8,019 nucleotides of DNA from Planctomycetota bacterium (lineage in GTDB: Bacteria > Planctomycetota > SBBH01 > JAHFOU01). Where the stretch lies: positions 1-8,019 of the forward strand of contig JAHFOU010000097.1 in assembly GCA_023261525.1 (NCBI GenBank). The letters are read 5' to 3'. Below, piece by piece: positions 1 through 6,166 of this stretch. Both the position numbers and the translations under genes were made by a program. The notes beneath the pieces were generated by a model. The model saw only the letters and a program-made list of their open reading frames with translations, was not told where the DNA came from and searched no databases. Numbering within the stretch: the stretch's first letter is position 1; the number at the start of each line of letters is the position of its first letter.

Positions 1-392
1 TCAAGGCCGCGCGGGCCATCTTCCCCTACGAGTTCCTCAACCGCTTCGACTCCATGGTGGTCTTCCAGTCCCTGAAGAAGCAGGACCTCTTCCGCATCCT
101 GGACATCTACATCAGCGACCTGCACAGCCGGGTGGTGGAGACGGACAACCCCTTCATCCTGGAGTGCACGCCCCACGTGAAGCAGTACCTCGTCGACGAG
201 GGCACGGACCCCCGCTTCGGCGCCAGGCCCCTGCGGCGCGCCTTCGAGAAGCACATCGTGAACCCCCTGTCCAACCTGATCTCCACGAACCAGATCCGCC
301 AGGGCGACCTCATCGCCGCCAAGCTGGAGCACGGCAAGATCGTCTTCGTGCGCGAAGCCAAGTCCAAGGAAGGGATCCTGGTCGCGAAGTAA
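1..392 (+). CDS. ClpB/ClpC-type AAA+ unfoldase, C-terminal part (5' end outside window)
   Basis: This is the end of a Hsp100/Clp ATPase, a hexameric cytoplasmic machine that threads proteins for disaggregation or for degradation by ClpP. The reading frame is open from the window edge (first full codon at base 3) to TAA at 390-392, giving about 129 residues. The sequence opens with FPYEFLNRFD, the stretch after the second Walker B/sensor 1 region where Clp proteins have F-x-PEFLNRID. The sensor 2 arginine motif follows as DPRFGARPLRR, then the small D2 C-terminal domain (NPLSNLISTNQIRQGDLI). This establishes the family. The diagnostic N-terminal and middle domains lie outside, so ClpB, ClpC and other class I members cannot be separated. 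I see no obvious ClpA-like ending. The next gene begins two bases after the stop. Confidence 0.9.
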   Translation, partial: KAARAIFPYEFLNRFDSMVVFQSLKKQDLFRILDIYISDLHSRVVETDNPFILECTPHVKQYLVDEGTDPRFGARPLRRAFEKHIVNPLSNLISTNQIRQGDLIAAKLEHGKIVFVREAKSKEGILVAK

Positions 393-394
393 GC

Positions 395-2188
395 GTGTTC
401 AGCGTCCTCCTTCTGCTCGCCTTCCTGCCGGCCCCCGAGCCCCCGCTGCCTTCGGAGCTCGCGCCCCCGCCGCACGCCGTCCCTCAGCCCGGGGGATCCG
501 CTCCGGGGCCCAACGCCGCCGACCCTTCGCTGACCGATCCCGCCCCTTCCTCCGGGGATCCCGCCCTTCCTGAGCCGGCCCCTTCCCTTCCCTCTCCCTC
601 GGTGCCGGATCCCTCCCTTTCGGATCCCTCCCTGACGGATCCGGCCCCGCCCGGGCCCGGGGACCCTCCCCCTTCCCACCCCGAGATCCCCTTCGTCCCG
701 CCGGTGGCGCGATGCCAGGTCGACGACGCCCGCACCCTCTGGGAGAACTACCGCGACGAATGCCTGCTGGCCCTGCCGCCCGCGGCAGGGGGCAACCTCT
801 CCATCTACGAGCATGCGCCGGACCGCGTGGAGGATCTCCTCACCCTCCTGGGCTATGAGGGCGACTTCGCCCCCTGGGTCCGTCAGCTGGCCCTGAGGAG
901 GCTGAGGCGGACCCCAAAGCTTCCCGAGACCCTTGAAAGGATCCTGGAGGATCGCAAGGCCCCGCCCCTGCAGAGGGCCTGGGCCGCGGACGCCCTGGGC
1001 GAGCTCGGAGGCGCGCCCGCCGTCCCGGCCCTGGCCAAGCAACTGGCCTCCGCCCGGGACCTGGATCTGAGGGGCTTCTCGGCCCTGGCCCTGGCCCGGA
1101 TCGGGACTCCCAAGGCCCTGGAGGCCGTCGCCCCCCTGGCCCTGGACCACCGCGAGAACGAGGACCTGCGCTGCCTGGTCCTGCTGGCCCTGGGCGCCTC
1201 CCGGGAGCCCCTGGCCCGCCAGGTCCTGGCCCGGGTGGCCTTCCGGGACCTCCGGCTCAGCGCCCGTCGCGCGGCCATTTTCGCGTTAGGCAGCCCGCCT
1301 GCCTCGCCGGGGGAGCTGGGTCTCCTCAAACGCCTGGCGGAGGATTCCGACCCCAACCTCCGCGCCGCGGCCCTGATCGCCCAGCGGGGAGCCGGAGCCA
1401 AGGGCCTCCAGGCTCCCCAGGCCGTCGTGAGGGCCTCGGCGGCCCTGGGCGCCGGCCTCCTCCCCGCCGCGGGAGATCCGGGCGAGCTGGGCGCCGTCTT
1501 CCAGAAGGACCCGGATCCCCTGGTGAGGGCCTGCGCGGCCCTGGCCCTGGGGCGGGCGGCCTCGGACGGCTCCCTGAGGGTCCTGCGCGCCGGCCTGGCG
1601 GCCGAGCCCCGGGCCCATCCCTTCCTGAGGGCCTATGCCCTGCTCGGCCTGGGCCTGAGCCACAAGCCCGGGGTCCTGCCGGATCTCCTCCAGGGCCTGG
1701 ACTCCAGGAACCGGGACGAGGCCGTGGCCTCGGCCCTGGCCCTGTCCCTCCTGGGCAACCCCGGGGCCGCCGGGCCCTTGGTCCGGGCCCTCGAATCCGG
1801 CAAGAACGCCGACCTTCCCGAGGCCGCTCTCCTGGCCCTGGCCGCCCTGAGGCGTCCGGAGGACCTGCCCCGCCTCCTGTCCGGGCTCCAGGCTTCGGCC
1901 CCGGGCCTGAGGCAGGCCGCGGCACTGGCCTGCGCGGTGTACGGGAACCCCGAGGCCTGTCCCGCACTGGAGAAACTGTTCGAGGACCGGGACGCCGAGG
2001 TCCGCGCCTCCGCGGCCCTGGCCTTCGACCTGTTGGGTGTGGACGAGGCCCGTCCCCTGGTCTTGCCGAAGGCGCTGAGCGGCTTCAAGCATCGGAGCGC
2101 CCAGGTCCGCTGCGTGGGCCCGACCGAGGTCCGCCGCCAGCTGAACCGCGACCTGCCAAGGGAGTTCCAGCTCCCGCTGATCCCCTAG
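395..2188 (+). CDS. Exported HEAT-repeat protein with Pro-rich linker
   Basis: The predicted product has 597 residues. The GTG at 395 is chosen because it lies two bases after the Clp stop, is followed at once by a hydrophobic segment (FSVLLLLAFLPA), and the rest of the protein has no methionine. No good ribosome-binding site stands before it, so translation is probably coupled to the Clp gene. Residues 1-13 or so resemble a short signal peptide, but lack the usual positive charges, and there is no lipobox. Residues about 14-105 are a Pro/Ser/Asp-rich linker. From about residue 150 to 575 there are tandem two-helix HEAT or PBS-lyase-type repeats: runs such as RAWAADALGELG, VRACAALALG and VRASAALAFDLLG recur roughly every 30 residues. 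Such solenoids bind proteins. No catalytic motif is seen and the partner is unknown. The stop overlaps that of the facing Nudix gene. Confidence 0.85.
   Translation: MFSVLLLLAFLPAPEPPLPSELAPPPHAVPQPGGSAPGPNAADPSLTDPAPSSGDPALPEPAPSLPSPSVPDPSLSDPSLTDPAPPGPGDPPPSHPEIPFVPPVARCQVDDARTLWENYRDECLLALPPAAGGNLSIYEHAPDRVEDLLTLLGYEGDFAPWVRQLALRRLRRTPKLPETLERILEDRKAPPLQRAWAADALGELGGAPAVPALAKQLASARDLDLRGFSALALARIGTPKALEAVAPLALDHRENEDLRCLVLLALGASREPLARQVLARVAFRDLRLSARRAAIFALGSPPASPGELGLLKRLAEDSDPNLRAAALIAQRGAGAKGLQAPQAVVRASAALGAGLLPAAGDPGELGAVFQKDPDPLVRACAALALGRAASDGSLRVLRAGLAAEPRAHPFLRAYALLGLGLSHKPGVLPDLLQGLDSRNRDEAVASALALSLLGNPGAAGPLVRALESGKNADLPEAALLALAALRRPEDLPRLLSGLQASAPGLRQAAALACAVYGNPEACPALEKLFEDRDAEVRASAALAFDLLGVDEARPLVLPKALSGFKHRSAQVRCVGPTEVRRQLNRDLPREFQLPLIP
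606..642 (+). repeat. 15-bp tandem repeat encoding DPSL(S/T)
   Basis: A 13-base unit CGGATCCCTCCCT occurs at 606-618 and 621-633, and its first seven bases recur at 636-642, a period of 15 bases. It encodes DPSLS-DPSLT-DP in the Pro-rich linker of the HEAT-repeat protein. Looser copies (DPSLTDPAP, DPALPEPAP) lie upstream between about 518 and 580. GGATCC hexamers recur through the stretch. A whole-codon period keeps the frame, so the linker can lengthen or shorten by slippage without breaking the gene. Confidence 0.75.
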
Positions 2189-2571
2189 GCCTGCAGAAGG
2201 GCGAGGATCTTCCGGTCCGCGGGCGGGAAGGCCAGGCGCCCCAGCCGGGCGCGCTGGACCCAGCGCACCTGCTGGCCCTCCATGCTCCTGGGTTCACCTT
2301 TTTCGAGACGGCAACGGTAGAAGTCCAGGCGGACCTGCTTTTCCGGGTAGCGGTAGGTCACCCGGCACATCCGCACACCCACGGCGACGCGACAGCCCAG
2401 CTCCTCGAGGATCTCCCGCCGCAGGGCGGCCTTGGGGCCCTCCCCCTTCTCGATCTTGCCCCCGGGGAACTCCCACATCCCGGCCAGGTGGCCGCCCCGC
2501 TTGCGCTTGGTCACCAGGACCTCGTCGGCGCGTAGGAGGACGGCGGCGACGACGGGAATCGGGGAAGGCAT
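2185..2571 (-). CDS. mutT: MutT-like Nudix hydrolase (8-oxo-dGTP diphosphatase type)
   Basis: The product has 128 residues, close to the 129 of E. coli MutT. A complete Nudix box G-x5-E-x7-RE-U-x-EE-x-G-U spans residues 38-60, with the metal-binding core REILEELG intact. It is preceded by the MWEFPGG turn typical of MutT, where it helps hold the 8-oxo-guanine nucleotide. The expected role is hydrolysis of 8-oxo-dGTP to the monophosphate, preventing A:T to C:G transversions. The box establishes the superfamily; the precise substrate is inferred from size and the WEFPGG context. ATG 2571 is chosen because the conserved first strand (IPVVAAVLL) follows it directly. The frame stays open far upstream, but that stretch is the antisense of queG. 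The stop lies inside the CTAG shared with the HEAT gene. The start is 18 bp from the divergent queG start. Confidence 0.9.
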   Translation of the reverse strand: MPSPIPVVAAVLLRADEVLVTKRKRGGHLAGMWEFPGGKIEKGEGPKAALRREILEELGCRVAVGVRMCRVTYRYPEKQVRLDFYRCRLEKGEPRSMEGQQVRWVQRARLGRLAFPPADRKILALLQA

Positions 2572-2589
2572 GCTATAAACCCAGGCGGC
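2572..2589. promoter_or_regulatory. 18-bp divergent gap with possible shared -10 element
   Basis: This is the whole space between the divergent Nudix and queG start codons. It contains TATAAA at 2574-2579, AT-rich in a very GC-rich setting. It can be read as a -10 element toward queG, and as TTTATA toward the Nudix gene, where a weak TTTGGC lies 16 bases upstream inside queG. No convincing -35 faces queG. Either transcript would start within a few bases of its start codon, so both messages would be almost leaderless. This is pattern-based only. Confidence 0.3.
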
Positions 2590-3681
2590 ATGATAGCCAA
2601 ATCCCTCGTGCAGGGCCTGGACGCGGCGGCCCGGGGCCTGGGGGCGGCGCGCCTGGGCGTGGCTCCCCTGTCCGTCCCGGAGCATGCCGAGTCCTTCCGG
2701 GCCTGGCTGGCCTCCGGGTCCCAGGGGAGCATGGGCTACCTGACGGAAGAGCGCCTGGATCCCGTCCGCCGCTTCCCCTGGGCCCGCTCGGCCGTGCTCT
2801 GCGCCTTTCCGTACGACCCGGAGCCGGGGGATCGCCGGACCCTCCTGCCCTCCATCGCCCGCTACGCACGCGGGGACGACTACCACGCCGCCCTCCCCCC
2901 CCTCATGGCCCAGCTGGCCGCCCACCTGGAGGGCCTGGCCGGGCGCTCCCTGCGCTCCAAGACCTTCTCGGACACCTCGGCCCTGATGGAGAGGGACCTG
3001 GCCCGCCGCGCCGGCCTGGGCTGGATCGGCAAGCACGCGGGCCTGTTGACCGAGGACTCCGGCTCCTGGCTCCTGCTGGCGGGCTTCCTGACGGAACTGG
3101 AGTTGCCGGCCTCCTCCCCGGTGGAGGAGCGCTGCGGGACCTGTACCGCGTGCATGGACGCCTGCCCCACCGGGGCCATCCCGGCCCCGTACCGGGTGGA
3201 CGCCCGGCGCTGCATCGCCTACCTCAGCATCGAGCACCGGGGCTGGATCCCGCGGGAGATGAGGCCCTGGCTGGCGGACTGGCTCTTCGGCTGCGACCTC
3301 TGCCAGGAGGCCTGTCCCTGGAACCAGCATGCGCCCCAGGGGCTTCAGGCCCTGAAGGCGAGGCCGGAGTATTCCAACCTGACGCTGAGCGAACTGATCG
3401 CCTTGCCGGTGGCGCGTTACACGGCCCTGTTCCGCGGGAGCGCCCTGAAGCGGGCGACGAGGGCGGGCCTGCGCCGCAACGCCATCATCCTGGCGGGGAA
3501 CCGCAAGGACGAAGCCTGCCGGGAGGGCCTGGTGCTGGCCTTGTCCGACCCGGATCCGGTGCTGAGGGGGACGGCGGCCTGGGCGCTGGGGAGGCTGGGA
3601 GGGTCCGCCTCCCCGATCCAGGAGGCCCTGGGTCGGGAAGCGGATCCCCAGGCCCTGCGGGAGATGCGCGAGGCTACTTGA
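2590..3681 (+). CDS. queG: Epoxyqueuosine reductase QueG
   Basis: The product has 363 residues; family members are usually about 350-390. QueG uses cobalamin and two [4Fe-4S] clusters to reduce epoxyqueuosine to queuosine at the wobble base of tRNAs for Tyr, His, Asp and Asn, the last step of the pathway, in the cytoplasm. The N-terminal cobalamin-binding half carries the family signatures MGYLTEER (residues 48-55), ARYARGDDYH (90-99) and SDTSALMERDLA (127-138). D128 is probably the catalytic acid described for QueG. The ferredoxin-like part has cysteines C182, C185, C188 and C192, then C235, C238 and C242, with C208 also available, enough for two clusters. The C-terminal 80 residues form a short HEAT-like region (DPDPVLRGTAAWALGRLGG), as in other QueG proteins. 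No other queuosine gene is in the window. The 3' end overlaps the facing hydrolase gene by 8 bases. Confidence 0.95.
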   Translation: MIAKSLVQGLDAAARGLGAARLGVAPLSVPEHAESFRAWLASGSQGSMGYLTEERLDPVRRFPWARSAVLCAFPYDPEPGDRRTLLPSIARYARGDDYHAALPPLMAQLAAHLEGLAGRSLRSKTFSDTSALMERDLARRAGLGWIGKHAGLLTEDSGSWLLLAGFLTELELPASSPVEERCGTCTACMDACPTGAIPAPYRVDARRCIAYLSIEHRGWIPREMRPWLADWLFGCDLCQEACPWNQHAPQGLQALKARPEYSNLTLSELIALPVARYTALFRGSALKRATRAGLRRNAIILAGNRKDEACREGLVLALSDPDPVLRGTAAWALGRLGGSASPIQEALGREADPQALREMREAT

Positions 3682-4861
3682 AGGCCAGGACGTCCTGGCA
3701 CCAGGCCAGGCGCTGGGGCGAGCAGAGGTAGAGGGTGACGTGGTCCATCTCGGGGACCAGCTCGTACTTCACATGGGTGAACTGGGCCTGCTTGAGGGCC
3801 TCCAGTGCGGCGGGGATGGCCTTGTCCAGGACCGGCCCGTTGAGGCTGTCCTTCTCCCCCTTGAGGACGTAGATCGGGAAGGGGTCGGGGCGGGGGCATT
3901 TCGAGAGGCCTCCGGCGAAGACCGCGCCCAGCGGGATCACCCCCCGCAGGCGGTCGCGGTGCTTGTCGATCATGGTGTAGGCGATGCGTCCCGCGCCCGA
4001 GTGGCCGCAGAGGAAGACCCGCTCCCGGTCCAGGCCCAGGTCGTTGCAGAGCCGGTCGACGATCCTCAGGAGCTGGAGGCACTCCGCCTCGGGGTTCCCG
4101 GCGCCGTCGGCGCTGGGGCAGTTCGGGGCGACCAGGGCGAAGCCGCCGTCCACGATCTGCCCGTCCACCCGGGCCGCCTCGCTGGGGTTCCCTCCCCCGC
4201 CGTCGACGTGGAAGTAGATCGGGATGCGCCGTCCGGCCTCGTAGTCCTTGGGAAGCTCCAGCACGTAGCCGGGCAGGTCCTTCTCGGGCGGCACGAGGAC
4301 CCACTTGCCGGTGGCCTTGGCGAGGCGTTCGTCCAGGAGCTTCAGCGCGGCCACCGCCTGGGGGGTGGCCAGGGCCTTGTCCAGGGCGACCTGGGCGGGA
4401 GAGGGCGCGCCCTTGCCTACGCCGTTCAGGTCGATCTCGGTCTGGAGGGCCCGGGCCCTGGCGCCAAGGCGCCGGGCCATGGCGAAGGCGTTCGCCTGGA
4501 CGGCCTGCTGGGCGAGCTTGGTGAGGGCGGCGACCTGGGCCTTGTCCAGGGTCAGGTGGCGGGCGGCCAGCTCGGCTGTCAGTTTCGTCTCGTCCGGCGG
4601 GGGCTCGGCCGGGAGCTCGGCGAGGGCCTTGGCGACCTTGGCGTTGCGGCCGTCCCAGAGGAGGGCTTCCTGGAGGGCTCCGCGCGCTTCGTTGAAGAGC
4701 TTCTGTTCGAGGCACCAGGTCCCGAGCTTCTCCTGGGAGGCGGCGTAGGACTTCGCGAGCGCGGCCTCGGCTTCGGCGAGGGTGGTCTCGGGGGAGGTGC
4801 CTCCGGCGCCGGAGAGGAGGAGGACGGAGGCGGCTAGGGCGAGGGTGAAGGAGAGGCGCAT
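3674..4861 (-). CDS. Secreted alpha/beta hydrolase (esterase/PHB-depolymerase-like fold)
   Basis: The product has 395 residues. MRLSFTLALAASVLLLSGAGG is a clear signal peptide with probable cleavage near residue 20, so the enzyme should work outside the cytoplasm. Residues about 25-185 are Ala-rich and helical, without a recognised domain. The catalytic half begins near 195 (PGYVLELPKDYE, then IPIYFHVDGGGG as the probable oxyanion-hole strand). The triad can be placed as S288 in GHSGAG, D338 in GEKDSLNG and H374 in EMDHVTLY. The layout resembles poly(3-hydroxybutyrate) depolymerase or feruloyl-esterase-like proteins. The substrate cannot be read from sequence. ATG 4861 directly precedes the signal peptide; the only upstream purine run, GGAAG, is about 10 bases away. 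Its first bases adjoin the AT-rich toxin/immunity cassette on the same strand. Confidence 0.85.
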   Translation of the reverse strand: MRLSFTLALAASVLLLSGAGGTSPETTLAEAEAALAKSYAASQEKLGTWCLEQKLFNEARGALQEALLWDGRNAKVAKALAELPAEPPPDETKLTAELAARHLTLDKAQVAALTKLAQQAVQANAFAMARRLGARARALQTEIDLNGVGKGAPSPAQVALDKALATPQAVAALKLLDERLAKATGKWVLVPPEKDLPGYVLELPKDYEAGRRIPIYFHVDGGGGNPSEAARVDGQIVDGGFALVAPNCPSADGAGNPEAECLQLLRIVDRLCNDLGLDRERVFLCGHSGAGRIAYTMIDKHRDRLRGVIPLGAVFAGGLSKCPRPDPFPIYVLKGEKDSLNGPVLDKAIPAALEALKQAQFTHVKYELVPEMDHVTLYLCSPQRLAWCQDVLAFK

Positions 4862-4962
4862 GGGGCTATGCTTCCATAATCGGAAAGACTTTAGCTACAC
4901 ACAACAAGGCCTGTCGACGGGAGAACGAGTCCAGGATAAGAAGAGAAATAAAGAAAAGAAAA
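4862..4962 (-). promoter_or_regulatory. AT-rich gap with possible promoter for the hydrolase
   Basis: These 101 bases separate the immunity gene from the hydrolase. Reading the minus strand, TTGTGT (4904-4899), a 17-base spacer and GATTAT (4881-4876) resemble a sigma-70-type promoter that would start about 8 bases before the hydrolase ATG. Nearer the immunity gene lies a purine-rich run (4939-4962 on the plus strand) without a hairpin. I see no intrinsic terminator, so read-through from the toxin cassette into the hydrolase is possible. Confidence 0.3.
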
Positions 4963-5688
4963 TCATGCCTGTTTTTTAGGGTTGGTCAGGTTCTTGGGCC
5001 AGTCGCCTTCGCTGATGCCTTTCGTAGAATCGGACGACCAGATCAGCCTGAATCGCAAGCCCTTCAGGCCTGAAGCATTCCAGAGATCCACGAAACGCTG
5101 GCTAACGAAAGTGTTGCTGGCTCTCCCGGGTAATTTAAAGATATCGACGTCTCGAACGAGTTCTTCCCGAAAGGAGTAGTGTTTGACCATCATGATGTCA
5201 CTGCTATTGGGGAAGTACTTGATGATGGCCTTCTCAGGGTCGAGGGCTTCGAGGACATGAGTAGGGTTGTACATCGTGACTTCGGTCTCTTTGCAAAGCA
5301 GGGGTAGGAGTTCACCATGCTTTTGCAATAAAGGGGTCATGGCCTCTACAGCCTGGTATTTGAAGACGAGAGCATCGGACCCAAACCAAGGGGAATCCGA
5401 AGACAAAAGCTTCTTTCCTTGGTCCTTTTTAATAATCCGCATGGGGATGGGCTTCCAGGTCTTCCGTCGGAGTTCGCCATTGACCAAGAGACGAATGTTC
5501 TCGTAGTCCTCCTTGTGGATCGGCTGGCAGAGTTCATAGCCCTCTTCGGGAGGCCATAGATCGTAGATGCAGAGTACGGGCAGGGTCATGGGAATTTCCC
5601 GGAGAGCAAGCTTTGCCGAATATGCTCCAGGGTTGCTGTATTCCTCTGCACGCTTTCGTCGATTAGAACGGTCCAGGGGTCGGGGCAT
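4963..5688 (-). CDS. Imm11 (DUF1629)-family immunity protein
   Basis: The product has 241 residues from ATG 5688. It resembles the Imm11/DUF1629 family, small cytoplasmic proteins encoded beside polymorphic toxins. Family-like stretches, in order, are SSDSPWFGSDALVF with a following GELLPL, YNPTHVLEALDPEKA, VDIFKLPG, and TFVSQRFVDLWNASGLKGLRF near the C terminus. The role, neutralising a toxin by direct binding, comes from the family; the actual partner is unproven. The start is uncertain. ATG 5688 has GAGG (5699-5696) seven bases upstream. ATG 5694 is too close to that site. ATG 5589 would give 208 residues, nearer the usual family length, and would remove a basic N-terminal extension. The start at 5688 overlaps the preceding gene by 26 bases, suggesting coupled translation. 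It is the last gene of the cassette. Confidence 0.75.
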   Translation of the reverse strand: MPRPLDRSNRRKRAEEYSNPGAYSAKLALREIPMTLPVLCIYDLWPPEEGYELCQPIHKEDYENIRLLVNGELRRKTWKPIPMRIIKKDQGKKLLSSDSPWFGSDALVFKYQAVEAMTPLLQKHGELLPLLCKETEVTMYNPTHVLEALDPEKAIIKYFPNSSDIMMVKHYSFREELVRDVDIFKLPGRASNTFVSQRFVDLWNASGLKGLRFRLIWSSDSTKGISEGDWPKNLTNPKKQA

Positions 5689-6166
5689 GGGCATGCCTCA
5701 AGACAACATACACAAACCCATTTCCAAGTTTAACAATGAGGATGCCGTCAGTGCCGCGATCCACAGCCACAGCATTATCAGGATTCTCATCCGTAGCCTT
5801 CCACCAATCTAAGTTCATCCCTGACTCTAGTTTCCAAGCAGGAGACCCTAGCAAAGCAAACACGAAATCAGACTCCGATTTCTGAACTTTCTGTGGGTCA
5901 AGGTTATTGGAACGTAAAAACTCCTGGTAGCCCACTTTGTCTGTAGGAAAGCTAATGTATGTTTTGGATGCACCAATAGTCGTTGTCGGGGACCACACAG
6001 TTCGTCGGATATTACAGGCGTTGCGCGGCAAATCTATTTTTTCATTGTTTGGGGGATTGGGCATATTTTGATGGTTACCCCTTTGGATCAGGATGTGCGC
6101 ATAGAAAACAGCGATCGCGACAACGGATGCGCACGTGAATGCATATGCAACTCGTTTAGAGTTCAT
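5663..6166 (-). CDS. Membrane-anchored small protein, candidate immunity for the Rhs toxin
   Basis: The product has 167 residues and is not recognised as a known family. After MNSKR, residues 6-27 form one hydrophobic segment (VAYAFTCASVVAIAVFYAHILI). With positive residues before it, this should be an N-in anchor exposing residues 30-167 in the periplasm. The exposed part ends in alternating strand-like stretches (TDGILIVKLGNGFVYVVL). The start overlaps the toxin stop as TGATG, with AAGGG five bases before the ATG, so the two are translationally coupled. A GTG one codon earlier is less well spaced. Being the first gene after the toxin makes it the likeliest cognate immunity gene. Anchored topology fits protection against a periplasm-acting toxin, as with the colicin M immunity protein Cmi. 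No sequence similarity to Cmi is claimed. Confidence 0.7.
   Translation of the reverse strand: MNSKRVAYAFTCASVVAIAVFYAHILIQRGNHQNMPNPPNNEKIDLPRNACNIRRTVWSPTTTIGASKTYISFPTDKVGYQEFLRSNNLDPQKVQKSESDFVFALLGSPAWKLESGMNLDWWKATDENPDNAVAVDRGTDGILIVKLGNGFVYVVLRHAHAPTPGPF

Noticed and set aside
164..394. Extension of the HEAT gene frame upstream to ATG 164
   Set aside because: This stretch is the Clp coding region read out of frame (Arg/Pro-rich), while Clp motifs are intact in the other frame. The signal-like segment begins at 395.
606..642. Repeats in the Pro-rich linker as a CRISPR or regulatory array
   Set aside because: The period is 15 bases, in frame, without spacers, and encodes a plain DPSL(S/T) peptide repeat.
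107..1150. Long minus-strand reading frame opposite the Clp end and HEAT gene
   Set aside because: Its translation is Gly/Arg/Gln-rich low-complexity sequence, as expected from the antisense of a GC-rich repeat protein; the plus strand has clear HEAT repeats.
2572..3330. Upstream extension of the Nudix frame, making a 381-residue protein
   Set aside because: The added part is the antisense of queG and low-complexity Gly/Gln sequence. The Nudix fold is complete from 2571.
3740..4837. Plus-strand frame of 365 codons opposite the hydrolase
   Set aside because: It is a GC-rich antisense shadow. The minus strand shows signal peptide, GHSGAG and a full triad.
4782..4979. Small plus-strand frame over the hydrolase start and the intergenic gap
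   Set aside because: It begins in the antisense of the signal peptide and runs into a Lys-rich AT stretch, with no sign of a real protein.
5567..5812. Plus-strand frame across the overlap of the two immunity genes
   Set aside because: No recognisable domain and no good ribosome-binding site; it lies antisense to two frames with domain or membrane features.
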